This document shows, piece by piece, positions 17,038 to 24,841 of a stretch of 64,000 bases of DNA. A program made the translations under genes and the position numbers. The notes under the pieces were generated by a model. That model worked only from the letters and a program-made list of their open reading frames with translations, had not been told where the DNA came from and made no database searches. Position 1 is the first letter of the stretch. Each line of letters begins with the position of its first letter. The stretch lies in assembly GCA_965205255.1 (NCBI GenBank), contig OZ242051.1:2108001-2172000 (forward strand). The letters run 5' to 3'. This stretch comes from G965205255 sp965205255. Lineage in GTDB: Bacteria > Pseudomonadota > Gammaproteobacteria > Pseudomonadales > Endozoicomonadaceae.

Positions 17038-18199
17038 TATCATCGTGTTAGCTGTTGCGCAAATTTTTGGTATGACAGGAGCTATTAGTTTTACCCTGTT
17101 AGGAGGCTTAGTCGGTATAACCTTAGCTCCATCGAAAAATTGGATCACCTTGCCGATCGCCATCTTAGTAATTGGTGCGGCGATTGGTGCAATCCCGTCG
17201 GCAATGATTATGCGCCGCATTGGACGCAAAGCGGGCCATTTATTAGGTGCTACCATTGCTTTACTTGGCGCTGCCATCGCGACCGTAGCTATTGCCCAGC
17301 ACTCCTTTTTGCTGTTTTCTATCGCGGCATTATTCATCGGTTTTAACAGTGCCTTCGTCCAGCAATATCGTTTTGCAGTGATTGAAGGTTTATCACCTTC
17401 ATTGACGGCCAAAGCCTTATCCATTTTACTTTCTGGTAATATTATCAGTGCGTATTTAGGAACAGAGTTGACAAACCTTGCGCGTCATTGGTTTGCGACG
17501 CTTTACCTTGGCTCATTCATTGTACTTATTATTATGTTAGGGTTCTCATGGCTGACACTATGGTTCTATCAAAATCAATCACACAAACAGCATACTCATC
17601 ATAAAGTACAGCATACAATCATTGAAGCAAATTTTATACCCGCTATGATTATAGCCTCATTGTCGTATTTTATTATGAGTTTAATCATGGTCGGTACACC
17701 GGTTGCCATGCATGCATTACATCACTTCACAATGAATAAAACCACAATCGTTATGCAAAGTCATTTAATTGCTATGTATTTGCCGTCACTATTTGTAGGT
17801 TATTTAGTTAAGCGTTTAGGTAATCTATGGGTCACACTGACTGGGATTGGGTGTTTGGTTTTCTGTATTCTCATCAATATTACAGGCTACACTTTTACCC
17901 ATTATTTTCTGGCATTAGTCTTGCTTGGTATTGGCTGGAATTTTTCTTTTATATGCGCAACTACAATTTTAACAGAAAGTTACCTGCCTCATGCACGATT
18001 TAAAATGCAGGCTATTAATGATTTTTTTGTTTTTGGTTTAAGTGCAATTGCTTCACTTTCATCAGGAAGCCTCGTGCTTTACATTGGCTGGTCGATGATT
18101 AATGAAATAGCCGCTTTATTTATAGGCATCATGTTGATCGCTGCGGTGTGGATATATTACAACCAGCAGAAACCTGTTAAAGCACACCTTGTATGTTGA
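17012..18199 (+). CDS. Major facilitator superfamily transporter
   Basis: A 395-residue inner-membrane protein with about twelve hydrophobic segments. The loop MRRIGRKAGH after the second helix matches MFS motif A (G-x-x-x-D/R-R-x-G-R-K/R). The second half starts after a histidine-rich loop near residue 195 (NQSHKQHTHHKVQH). Three consecutive ATGs (17012, 17015, 17018) follow GCGGGG; the last is the best spaced. The substrate cannot be told. It stands alone, between a GNAT fragment and the mobile-element island. Confidence 0.85.
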   Translation: MMMLKIYRNIIVLAVAQIFGMTGAISFTLLGGLVGITLAPSKNWITLPIAILVIGAAIGAIPSAMIMRRIGRKAGHLLGATIALLGAAIATVAIAQHSFLLFSIAALFIGFNSAFVQQYRFAVIEGLSPSLTAKALSILLSGNIISAYLGTELTNLARHWFATLYLGSFIVLIIMLGFSWLTLWFYQNQSHKQHTHHKVQHTIIEANFIPAMIIASLSYFIMSLIMVGTPVAMHALHHFTMNKTTIVMQSHLIAMYLPSLFVGYLVKRLGNLWVTLTGIGCLVFCILINITGYTFTHYFLALVLLGIGWNFSFICATTILTESYLPHARFKMQAINDFFVFGLSAIASLSSGSLVLYIGWSMINEIAALFIGIMLIAAVWIYYNQQKPVKAHLVC

Positions 18200-18246
18200 T
18201 TTGCACTTAAAATTGGTAGTGGGCTAGATATGTAATTTTATATATA

Positions 18247-18550
18247 ATGCGTCGTATGGCATACTGTCAAGAAGTGAGCTGCCCTCAATACAGCAGTGAA
18301 AGAATTTCAAAGGCTGGAAAAAGTCGTCATGGTACACAACGTTACAGATGCAAAGAACCTGAATGCAAAACTAGAACCTTCATGTTTAATTATCAGTACA
18401 GAGCTTGCGAGCCAGGGGGTAAAAAAACAGGCCGTTGAAATGGTGATTAACAGCAGTGGAATAAGAAATACTGAACATGTTTTAAACATAAGCAAAAGCA
18501 CAATTATCAGCCTGAAAACAAAAGAAAATAGTCTGATTCAGGTCAATCCG
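18247..18550 (+). pseudogene. IS1-family InsA, frameshifted remnant
   Basis: Two overlapping frames together give an IS1 InsA zinc-finger/HTH protein. The first reads CPQYSS..KAGKSRHGTQRYRC (zinc-ribbon type) up to YRACEPG. After a shift at a GGGGG/AAAAAAA run near 18415-18427, the second continues GVKKQAVEMVINSSGIRNTEHVLNISKSTI, the helix-turn-helix part. The InsB DDE transposase that should follow is missing; an IS6 fragment sits there instead. Confidence 0.8.
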
Positions 18551-18606
18551 GAGGATTCTATTGCAATAGGGAGCCGGTCTGAAGACGCATCTTTCTTCAG
18601 GTGCAA

Positions 18607-18798
18607 TCATCCTGCCAGTGCATAAAACTGCTCAAAGGCAGGGTGATCACTTCCATCACAATGCTGACCTTTTTTCAGCATTCGCCAGCACGCATTTCCG
18701 GCAATAGTGGCAGACGCTCCTTCCACGGATTTAAACCCCAGCGCCTGCCGCATTTTTCTTTTAATAGACCGGTGACTCTGTTCAACGAGATTCTTTAT
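18607..18798 (-). pseudogene. IS6-family transposase, C-terminal fragment
   Basis: The minus-strand translation ends IKNLVEQSHRSIKRKMRQ, then LGFKSVEGASATIAG and MLKKGQ before the stop. This is the conserved C-terminus of IS6/IS26-type DDE transposases (NNIVEQDHRxIKRR, LGFKS, IRKGQ). Only about 63 codons remain. Confidence 0.75.
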
Positions 18799-19014
18799 TT
18801 ATGGTTTGAAAGAAAAGATAATAAAAAATTAGTTAATATTCCGCATGGTAGCAATATTGAGGTTAGTCATGAGCTAGCCCGCTTGGAAAGCAAAGGGTTA
18901 GTGGGAAATAAAGGTATCCACCCTGATATTCATGGGGAAAGTGGTAGAAAAATGATATATCTGTTAACTCAAAAGGGAATAAAAATTGCTAATAACTTGA
19001 ATAAAACAAGTTAG
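18799..19014 (+). pseudogene. Winged-helix-like C-terminal fragment
   Basis: This is the last 72 codons of an open frame that has no start of its own: the sequence upstream belongs to the IS6 fragment. The pattern ELARLESKGLVGNKG then GRKMIYLLTQKGIKIAN resembles the recognition helix and wing of a MarR/PadR-like regulator. It is probably a gene truncated by the IS insertion. Confidence 0.4.
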
Positions 19015-19082
19015 GTATTGTGGGCGCTAAGCCGAATACACTTGATGGTTGTTCTGGGGGGATTACCGAGGCATTTTCTCTG

Positions 19083-19117
19083 ATTTTAATATCTCATATC
19101 TATCTGGACTTATACAT
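19083..19117. repeat. Dispersed short repeat, copy 1
   Basis: An approximately 33-base sequence containing AATATCTCATATCTATCTGG is repeated with few changes at 59721-59754. It lies directly before an IS6-type terminal repeat here, but near rlmN in the other copy. Confidence 0.55.
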
Positions 19118-19127
19118 GGCTTTGTAA

Positions 19128-19288
19128 GGCACCGTTGCAAACAATTGTTCAGGATAAGATTTTCCCAGTTCCTTTTCTCTCAAAAAATAAACTTACTTTG
19201 CACCAGATGCACTTCACCTGCTATCCCCTGACCGTAATACCATAAATCCACCTGACCTTTTCTGAACATGTCTTGTACGACCAAGAAA
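19128..19288 (-). mobile_element. IS6-family 3' end with terminal inverted repeat
   Basis: GGCACCGTTGCAAA (19128-19141) matches the IS26-type terminal repeat GGCACTGTTGCAAA with one change. About 50 bases inside, a minus-strand frame ends at 19190 and reads DMFRKGQV, like the KGQ-containing C-terminus of IS6 transposases. The spacing of stop codon and repeat fits the family. The rest of the element is gone. Confidence 0.5.
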
Positions 19289-19329
19289 TGTTATTATGTG
19301 TCGTTGAAATAATTACATATAGTGTATTA

Positions 19330-19362
19330 TGCGAAGTAAGGCCGTATAACCAACTGTTAGGT
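19330..19362 (+). other. Partial attC site (3' half) before cassette 1
   Basis: GTTAGGT (19356-19362) fits the integron attC core GTTRRRY, preceded by GGCCGTATAACCAACT as an expected stem arm. No convincing left half is found upstream, so this looks like the remaining 3' half of the attC site of a lost preceding cassette, or the junction with it. Confidence 0.5.
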
Positions 19363-19377
19363 GCTAAAGGAGTAGCT

Positions 19378-19866
19378 TTGAGCAAAATAGTAATATTCGG
19401 TAATTCCGGTTCAGGGAAATCAACATTAGCAAAGAGCATCCTTAAAGCTAGAGACTTATCTCATTTAGACTTGGACATAGTAGCATGGAAAGAGCAAAGT
19501 ACTCCTGAAAGGTTACCAATCCACGAATCAGAAAAAGCAATTGATAAGTTTCTAAAACTAAACAGTTCTTGGGTAATTGAAGGCTGTTATTCTGATTTGC
19601 TTGCTTTGGTTTTATCACATGCTAATGAACTTATTTTTTTAAATTTACCAATAGACGCATGTATTAAAAATGCAAAAAGTCGTCCTTGGGAGCCACACAA
19701 GTATCAAAGCAAAAAAGCTCAAGATGCCAATTTACCTATGTTGTTAGAATGGATTTCCCAGTACAATTTACGTAATGATACTTTTTCAAGGTCAGCTCAT
19801 GAATCATTGTTTCAGTCTTTTAAAGGCAAAAAGGCAAAAAGGCAAAAAGGCAATGTATACAAATAA
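19378..19866 (+). CDS. P-loop small-molecule kinase-like protein (integron cassette 1)
   Basis: A 162-residue protein starting at TTG 19378, four bases after AAAGGAG; longer starts would read through the attC half site. Walker A is GNSGSGKST (residues 7-15). The family pattern LDLDIVAWK, WVIEGCYSDL, ELIFLNLPID and SRPWEPHKYQSKKAQDAN is that of adenylate-kinase-like P-loop proteins often found as integron cassettes. An 8-base repeat (GGCAAAAA, three copies) forms the basic C-terminus KGKKAKRQKG, so slippage there would change the end of the protein. The substrate is unknown. An attC site follows ten bases after the stop. Confidence 0.75.
   Translation: MSKIVIFGNSGSGKSTLAKSILKARDLSHLDLDIVAWKEQSTPERLPIHESEKAIDKFLKLNSSWVIEGCYSDLLALVLSHANELIFLNLPIDACIKNAKSRPWEPHKYQSKKAQDANLPMLLEWISQYNLRNDTFSRSAHESLFQSFKGKKAKRQKGNVYK
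19827..19851 (+). repeat. Octamer microsatellite GGCAAAAA in cassette 1 gene
   Basis: Three tandem copies of GGCAAAAA plus a partial fourth lie in the last 15 codons. Eight is not a multiple of three, so each copy gained or lost shifts the C-terminal frame. Confidence 0.75.
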
Positions 19867-19876
19867 TGAGCATCGC

Positions 19877-19976
19877 ACCTAACAAGCAAATCAACAGGAC
19901 AAATTCTGTTTGGCTTTTGTCACTGCGTTCCAAAATTTTAGCCAAACACAATTTGCCCGTTATTTGGGCGTTATGT
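19877..19976 (+). other. Integron attC recombination site 1
   Basis: ACCTAAC (R'') and GTTATGT (R') bound a 100-base imperfect palindrome. The inner arms GGACAAATTCTGTTTGGCTT and the complement of AGCCAAACACAATTTGCCC pair along almost their whole length with small bulges. This is the layout of long VCR-like attC sites in chromosomal integrons. Confidence 0.88.
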
Positions 19977-19990
19977 ACTGGGAGAAATCA

Positions 19991-20506
19991 ATGGACCTCG
20001 AACAAGATTTTTTACGTCAACTACTGCAACCTTTAGAGAATCAATCTGTTCTAACTATAAAAGAATATTTAGATCAATTGGGTAAAAATGGGGTTATCAT
20101 TTGCAATGAACGGCAAATAATAGATTCTAAGTTTGAGAGTCATCTACAAGTATTACTTAATCAAGGGCTTATTTCAAATCTGCAAGGTGAATCCACACTC
20201 AGCGCGTTAGGCATAATGCTAGCTGCAAATGGATATTTAACAATTTTTTCAACGGTCAGGGTCATGAAACCTCAGGAAAACAATAAAAGCTTACCAATAA
20301 ATAACTTTAATATTTCTTCAATAAACGCAAGTAATGTTCAAGTTGGTAATGAAAATACACAGAACATTACAATCAATGAACTTGTTGAGCAAGTTGCAGA
20401 GTATGGCGACTCTGAAGCAAAATCCACACTAAAAAAACTTCTTGAAAATAGTACAGTAAGCAAGATCATTGGCGCTGCTGTATCTGGATTAATTGGTAAG
20501 CTTTAA
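19991..20506 (+). CDS. Cassette 2 protein with RHIM-like VQVG motif and hydrophobic tail
   Basis: A 171-residue protein starting at ATG 19991 (GGGAGAAATC before it). Any earlier start would lie inside the attC site. Residues 1-90 look helical, perhaps winged-helix-like. Residues 105-127 are Asn/Ile/Val/Gln-rich and contain NVQVGNENTQN; VQVG at 116-119 matches the core tetrad of RHIM amyloid motifs (I/V-Q-V/I-G, with N at +3). A charged helix follows (about 128-152), then a hydrophobic, Gly-rich tail SKIIGAAVSGLIGKL. The order resembles bacterial signalling or effector adaptors with amyloid-like segments. It is flanked by attC sites. The function is unknown; the motif reading is by eye. Confidence 0.7.
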   Translation: MDLEQDFLRQLLQPLENQSVLTIKEYLDQLGKNGVIICNERQIIDSKFESHLQVLLNQGLISNLQGESTLSALGIMLAANGYLTIFSTVRVMKPQENNKSLPINNFNISSINASNVQVGNENTQNITINELVEQVAEYGDSEAKSTLKKLLENSTVSKIIGAAVSGLIGKL

Positions 20507-20512
20507 GCACGC

Positions 20513-20572
20513 ACATAACAATGCGCTGTTAGGGACTGCGCTGTCGCGCAACCCCAAAGCTTAACGTTACAT
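20513..20572 (+). other. Integron attC recombination site 2 (short)
   Basis: A roughly 60-base imperfect palindrome begins seven bases after the cassette 2 stop. ACATAAC with ATGCGCTGTTAGGG at the left pairs with CCCCAAAGCTTAACGTTA at the right, with a GCGCTGTCGCGC hairpin in the middle. The right core GTTACAT departs somewhat from GTTRRRY. Confidence 0.78.
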
Positions 20573-20592
20573 TTCAAGGAGAGTTAGTGCAT

Positions 20593-21327
20593 ATGGCGCG
20601 ATTAAACAAAAGCTTTATTGATAATTTGAAAACTGAATTTGAAATAACAAGATTCTCAGCATCTGATTTTGATTTTTCGTTTCCTAGCAGTGGTGGTGCA
20701 TTAGTTACGATCACTTTTAAATATGATGATTCTTTTTCTTTCAAGCTCTCAGAAGAAATTGAGTACGATATCATAACAGAGAAAGATAGAATTACACTTG
20801 GTATTGGAACCAGAGAGCGGAAAAACAAGAGAACTGTAGAATACGCAACTTACTCTCCTGGGAAATATAAAAAAACTGATAAAATAGAATTGTATGATAT
20901 TGGTAGTGCTTCAAGCGAAATTAGAAGCTGGTGTGATAATATATTTAGAGAAATCACTCTAACAAATATAAGTGACTCATCATTTGAAGAGTTTAGGAAA
21001 AATCTTGAAGAACAACTTTCTTCAGATATTCCAGATGAGAACTCTATTGCAACAGATGAAGAGTTAGCGGCATTAAACGATAAATTTGATACAATTCTCG
21101 CGAACTTTGAACAACTCAAGGAGAAAAATCAAATCACAGAGGAAGCTGTTAACAATTTACGCTCAGAGTTAGATTTACTCAAATCATCCGCTAAAAGTAT
21201 GCCAAAAGGCATTTGGGCAAAAGTTGCCAAGAATAAGCTTTTTGACTTTGGTGTAAAGTTTGCCAAGAGCAAAGAAGGTAAAGATTTTTTATTAACAGGA
21301 GTTAAGAAGCTGATTTTTGGGCAATGA
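20593..21327 (+). CDS. Cassette 3 protein, coiled coil with hydrophobic C-terminus, unknown
   Basis: A 244-residue protein. AAGGAG (20576-20581) lies 5 bases before GTG 20587 and 11 before ATG 20593; the ATG is taken here. Residues about 1-110 are a beta-rich domain (ALVTITFKYDD, SFKLSEEIEYD). Residues about 150-200 form a coiled coil (DKFDTILANFEQLKEKNQ, then LRSELDLLKSS). The C-terminus is basic then hydrophobic (FDFGVKFAKSKEGKDFLLTG and KKLIFGQ). I do not recognise the N-terminal domain. It lies between two attC sites, so it is a mobile cassette. Confidence 0.7.
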   Translation: MARLNKSFIDNLKTEFEITRFSASDFDFSFPSSGGALVTITFKYDDSFSFKLSEEIEYDIITEKDRITLGIGTRERKNKRTVEYATYSPGKYKKTDKIELYDIGSASSEIRSWCDNIFREITLTNISDSSFEEFRKNLEEQLSSDIPDENSIATDEELAALNDKFDTILANFEQLKEKNQITEEAVNNLRSELDLLKSSAKSMPKGIWAKVAKNKLFDFGVKFAKSKEGKDFLLTGVKKLIFGQ

Positions 21328-21328
21328 A

Positions 21329-21415
21329 ATGTAACAAGTGGTTCCAGTTCGTTCCGGGGCTTCGCCCCTCCACCCGAAGCCGCCGTCGGCGGCGCGGCTG
21401 AACCAGGCGTTAGTT
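21329..21415 (+). other. Integron attC recombination site 3
   Basis: ATGTAAC (R'') and GTTAGTT (R') bound an 87-base imperfect palindrome. AAGTGGTTCCAG pairs with CTGAACCAGGCG, and two GC-rich hairpins (GGGGCTTCGCCCC and GCCGCCGTCGGCGGC) fill the centre. It starts right after the cassette 3 stop codon. Its GC content is far above the surroundings. Confidence 0.88.
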
Positions 21416-21462
21416 TCACTAGGTAGCGAGAAAGTCATTACGATATGGAACTATTTAATTTA

Positions 21463-22208
21463 ACCTCAGTTCGATATAACTAGATAGAGACTAAACCCGT
21501 GTATTGGATGTTCAGTGAGGGTTTTTTCTCTCTGTAGGTATAAGCAATCAGACCACTGATTAGGTTGACCATAAAATTAGCTTTGGATCGATGTCTGGAA
21601 TGCTCAATCTGACCAATGTTGTTAAGCTGATCATTAATGGTTTTAATAATATAACGCCCTCTGAACAGTAGCTTATCAAACAGTGTTATCAGTTTGGGTT
21701 TCATGTTTTTCTTATGCGTGATGATAAGCTCAATCTCGTATTTATCAAGCAGTAATTTAGCTATCTCTTGAGAGATATAGCCATTGTCTCCAAAGAGTTT
21801 TCCAAAAACAATACTTCACATTTCATCTAAAACACAACGCTCATCTGTATTCCCTGAGGCATGAGTTCTACAAAGCGATTGTAACTGACCAGTTGAGGAA
21901 AAAAAGGCAAGTAATGGTGCTGAATGGATTTAAGATAAAAGTCTTTGAAACAGCGATATCCTGAGTGATGAAGCTGCACGACAACGGCCATAACATCACT
22001 TAAGCTGAGGCGGCATGCACGAATACGTTGTTTACAGGCTGATTCGAGCAAAAACTTATTGAGTTCTGGTTCAAAAGACTGGCCGAAATCATCAATATCA
22101 CAGAATATACGAGTAAGCATATCACTTCCATGTTGTTGTATTGTCTTGAGAAACCATACCATGCATAAAATTGATTGCTTTTAAAAAAACTTTACGTCGA
22201 ACTCAGGT
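21463..22208 (-). mobile_element. Decayed IS982-family insertion sequence
   Basis: The terminal inverted repeats are ACCTCAGTTCGATATA (21463-21478) and TACGTCGAACTCAGGT (22193-22208). The minus strand carries two pieces of an IS982 transposase. The N-terminal piece (22162-21827) includes TRIFCDIDDFGQSF, CRLSLSDVMAVV and FPQLVSYNRFVELMP; the C-terminal piece (21704-21480) includes KPKLITLFDKLL, TINDQLNNIGQIEHSRHRS and NLISGLIAY. A frame break and the loss of roughly 60-80 central codons make it inactive. The element closes the cassette array on its right side. Confidence 0.88.
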
Positions 22209-22268
22209 TTTTAACTAAAACATAACAATAACTTAAAGGATATAAACGATGAAAAGCCAATTACTGTA

Positions 22269-22949
22269 TTACGCGTTTATGCAGCCTGCTGGTTTTTCCA
22301 TATGTATTACCGGCCACCCTCTTGCATTTGCAATCTTTTCTAGCTCAGGTGTTGGGTTAGTGACAACAGGTACATCTACAAATTCCAGCAGAGGTAGGTC
22401 ATTTGGTGAATCTGAATAAAACCAAGTTTCTTCCGGTTGAATATTGTTTTGTGTTAACCACTGCTGAAACCGAATAACTTTTCCTTCGCGAAAACTTGGT
22501 TCGCCTTCCATGACACCGGTATAGCATTTATTAACAATTTGTGCTTTCGTACCAATAATATTATCGAAATCAAGCATTTTACCAATGGGTTCAACAATAT
22601 GGCTACCGGAGGCTGAAATTAATAGTAGATGATGGTTTAATGAGCGATGATGTTGCAGTAGTTCCCAAGCTTCAGGATAAACTAACTGGCGAATATTTTG
22701 TTCTGCAAACTTCGTCAGCAAAGGTGCGACATCTTCAGTCATCTGTCCTTTAATGGAGGCTAAAGAATGTGACATCGCTTCAGCTATATCAAGACAACCA
22801 TCTAAATAATCCTGATGCAGATTTTTTCCACGCTGAAGATAGCACCCACTTTCAACTAGATTTTTTCTAACGGAAAACTCTGCCCAGATTGCAGCACAGT
22901 CACCGAAAATTAATGTTTCATCAAGGTCAAATAAAGCAATTGTTGTCAT
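22269..22949 (-). CDS. HAD superfamily (subclass IB) phosphatase
   Basis: A 226-residue SerB/CicA-like HAD hydrolase. Motif I is DLDET (residues 8-12, nucleophile Asp8), motif II is LLISASGS, and motif III/IV is EGKVIRFQQW followed by YSDSPNDLPLLE with the metal-binding aspartates. Subclass IB enzymes dephosphorylate phosphoserine or similar small phospho-compounds; the substrate here is not determinable. It lies 68 bases downstream of selD on the same strand and may be co-transcribed. Confidence 0.85.
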   Translation of the reverse strand: MTTIALFDLDETLIFGDCAAIWAEFSVRKNLVESGCYLQRGKNLHQDYLDGCLDIAEAMSHSLASIKGQMTEDVAPLLTKFAEQNIRQLVYPEAWELLQHHRSLNHHLLLISASGSHIVEPIGKMLDFDNIIGTKAQIVNKCYTGVMEGEPSFREGKVIRFQQWLTQNNIQPEETWFYSDSPNDLPLLEFVDVPVVTNPTPELEKIANARGWPVIHMEKPAGCINA

Positions 22950-23017
22950 CTTCTTGTTCCTGGTATGTCAATCATTATTCAATGGGTATTTATCTGAAAA
23001 TATCTTCAGCAAAGCTA

Positions 23018-24082
23018 TCAGCAAATAGTAATCCTTTCAGCATTTTTCCCTCTGGGAACTATTTCACCAATTCTTTGCAGTAATACATTAGCTTCTTGTG
23101 CAATTGAAATAATTTCAGCCGCATTTTTCGGATCAACGGCTACCAGTAATCCACCACTGGTTTGTGGGTCACAAAATAACTCTTTTTGACGATCAGATAA
23201 TTCAGGAAGGTGCTGGTGATAACTCTTAAAGTTTCGAAAAGTGCCCCCTGGAATGCATCCAAGCTTTCGATAATGTTCAACATGATCAAGCAGTGGAATA
23301 TGTTCTTCATGCAAAATAGCATCAAGGTTGCTGCCTTGGCAGACTTCTAATAAATGACCAAGCAAACCAAATCCTGTCACATCCGTCATCGCATGCACAA
23401 AAGGAAAATCAGAAAAAATCATACCTGCTGTGTTTAGTTGTTTCATTACAGCCGGCGCTATATTTTCGTGTTCTTTCGCAAGTTTTTGCTTCTTTTGAGC
23501 TGTAGACAAGATACCAATACCTAATGGCTTGGTCAAAAACAATAAGTCTCCGGTTTTAACAGTATTATTTTGCTTAATATCAGATAGTCTGACCTTTCCG
23601 GTCACAGCTAAACCAAAAATAGGTTCCGGAGTATCAATACTGTGACCTCCCGCCAGCGGAATACCCGCATCGAGGCAGGCCGCTCTTCCGCCATCGACCA
23701 CCGTTGCAGCTATGTCAGCACTTAATTTCTGAACGGGCCAGCCAAGAATGGCAATTGCCATTAATGGTGTCCCCCCCATGGCATATATATCGCTAATAGC
23801 ATTAGTTGCGGCTATTTGCCCAAACGAAAATGGGTCGTCAACAACAGGCATAAAAAAATCTGTGGTGCTGATAATACCATACCCATTACCAATATCCATC
23901 ACAGCTGCATCGTCACGGGAACTGTTTCCAACAATCAGCCGAGGAAATGTCGGCAACTTAATATTACCCGCCAGTATTTTACTTAAGACTTCTGGTGCTA
24001 TTTTACAGCCACACCCAGCACCATGACTATATTCGGTTAGCCTGACGGGTGAAGATTTAAAGTGGGGTGATTGATTAGCCAT
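23018..24082 (-). CDS. selD: Selenide, water dikinase (selenophosphate synthetase)
   Basis: A 354-residue enzyme making selenophosphate from selenide and ATP, the selenium donor for selenocysteine and 2-selenouridine in tRNA. The N-terminal Gly-rich catalytic loop is SHGAGCGCK; Cys24 corresponds to the catalytic Cys17 of E. coli SelD and is a true cysteine codon here. AIR-synthase-fold signatures follow: DDAAVMDIGNG, TDFFMPVVDDPF, GGHSIDTPEP and DVTGFGLLGH. SelA/SelB or MnmH, the usual users, are not in the window. Confidence 0.97.
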   Translation of the reverse strand: MANQSPHFKSSPVRLTEYSHGAGCGCKIAPEVLSKILAGNIKLPTFPRLIVGNSSRDDAAVMDIGNGYGIISTTDFFMPVVDDPFSFGQIAATNAISDIYAMGGTPLMAIAILGWPVQKLSADIAATVVDGGRAACLDAGIPLAGGHSIDTPEPIFGLAVTGKVRLSDIKQNNTVKTGDLLFLTKPLGIGILSTAQKKQKLAKEHENIAPAVMKQLNTAGMIFSDFPFVHAMTDVTGFGLLGHLLEVCQGSNLDAILHEEHIPLLDHVEHYRKLGCIPGGTFRNFKSYHQHLPELSDRQKELFCDPQTSGGLLVAVDPKNAAEIISIAQEANVLLQRIGEIVPRGKNAERITIC

Positions 24083-24306
24083 GCTCGTTTCTTGGGATAC
24101 CCGCTGATGTTTGAAGTATAAATTTTAACTAAAATGAACTGTTTTTGGCATAAAAATATTTTAATTTTGATAATGCTCTTGAATTTCTAGTAAAAAAAAG
24201 CTAGAAATTAAAACTTGTTTTTGAATATGTAAATGTCTGTTAACACGGACTACAAATATAGAAAACAAGATAAATTACGAGAAAGAAATGATATAGGAAC
24301 AATATA

Positions 24307-24807
24307 ATGACCGATACATTTGTTGCAATTCTCATGGGGTCTGATTCAGACTTTCCCAAGGTGCAGGCAGCAGTTGAAATTCTGAAAAAATTCAACATAC
24401 GTACTGAAGTGCGAGTTCATTCAGCACACAGAACTCCCGATATAACACATCACTATATTAAGGATGCTGATGCCCGTGGTTGTGCAGCGTTCATTTGCTG
24501 TGCGGGAATGGCCGCTCATCTTGCCGGTGTGGTTGCATCACTCACAGTAAAACCTGTCATTGGCGTACCCATTGACGCCGGTCCTTTAGATGGGCTGGAT
24601 GCGCTGATGTCTACCGTTCAAATGCCAGGTGGCATTCCTGTGGCAACAGTTGCAATAGGCAAAGCCGGCGCCAAAAATGCGGGCTATTTAGCAACGCAAA
24701 TAATTGCTGTTAATGACCCGCAACTTCGCGATAAACTGCTTAATGAGCGTCGTGCCAATGCAGAAGCAATTCTTGAAAAGAACGAAGCGCTTCAGGCACA
24801 ACTTTAA
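24307..24807 (+). CDS. purE: N5-carboxyaminoimidazole ribonucleotide mutase PurE
   Basis: A 166-residue class I PurE, converting N5-CAIR to CAIR in purine synthesis. It has the phosphate loop MGSDSDFPKVQ, the SAHRTPD motif with catalytic His, and the C-terminal GVPIDAGPLDGLDALMSTVQMPGG region, a variant of the usual GVPVxxxxLxGxDSLxSxVQMPxG. PurK, its usual operon partner, is absent; tsaC follows 34 bases later. Confidence 0.97.
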   Translation: MTDTFVAILMGSDSDFPKVQAAVEILKKFNIRTEVRVHSAHRTPDITHHYIKDADARGCAAFICCAGMAAHLAGVVASLTVKPVIGVPIDAGPLDGLDALMSTVQMPGGIPVATVAIGKAGAKNAGYLATQIIAVNDPQLRDKLLNERRANAEAILEKNEALQAQL

Positions 24808-24841
24808 ACAGTTTGAGTAGTACTGATGGAATATTTGCTTC

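Noticed and set aside
20513..20572. GC-rich palindrome considered as a plain terminator
   Set aside because: No T run follows; the core bases, position right after a stop codon and similarity in layout to the sites at 19877 and 21329 favour attC.
22219..22400. AAAGGA followed by ATG at 22231 and a plus-strand open frame right after the IS982 end
   Set aside because: It looks like a gene start, but the frame runs antisense through the HAD phosphatase. It may be the leftover 5' end of a gene truncated by the insertion; too little is left to call.
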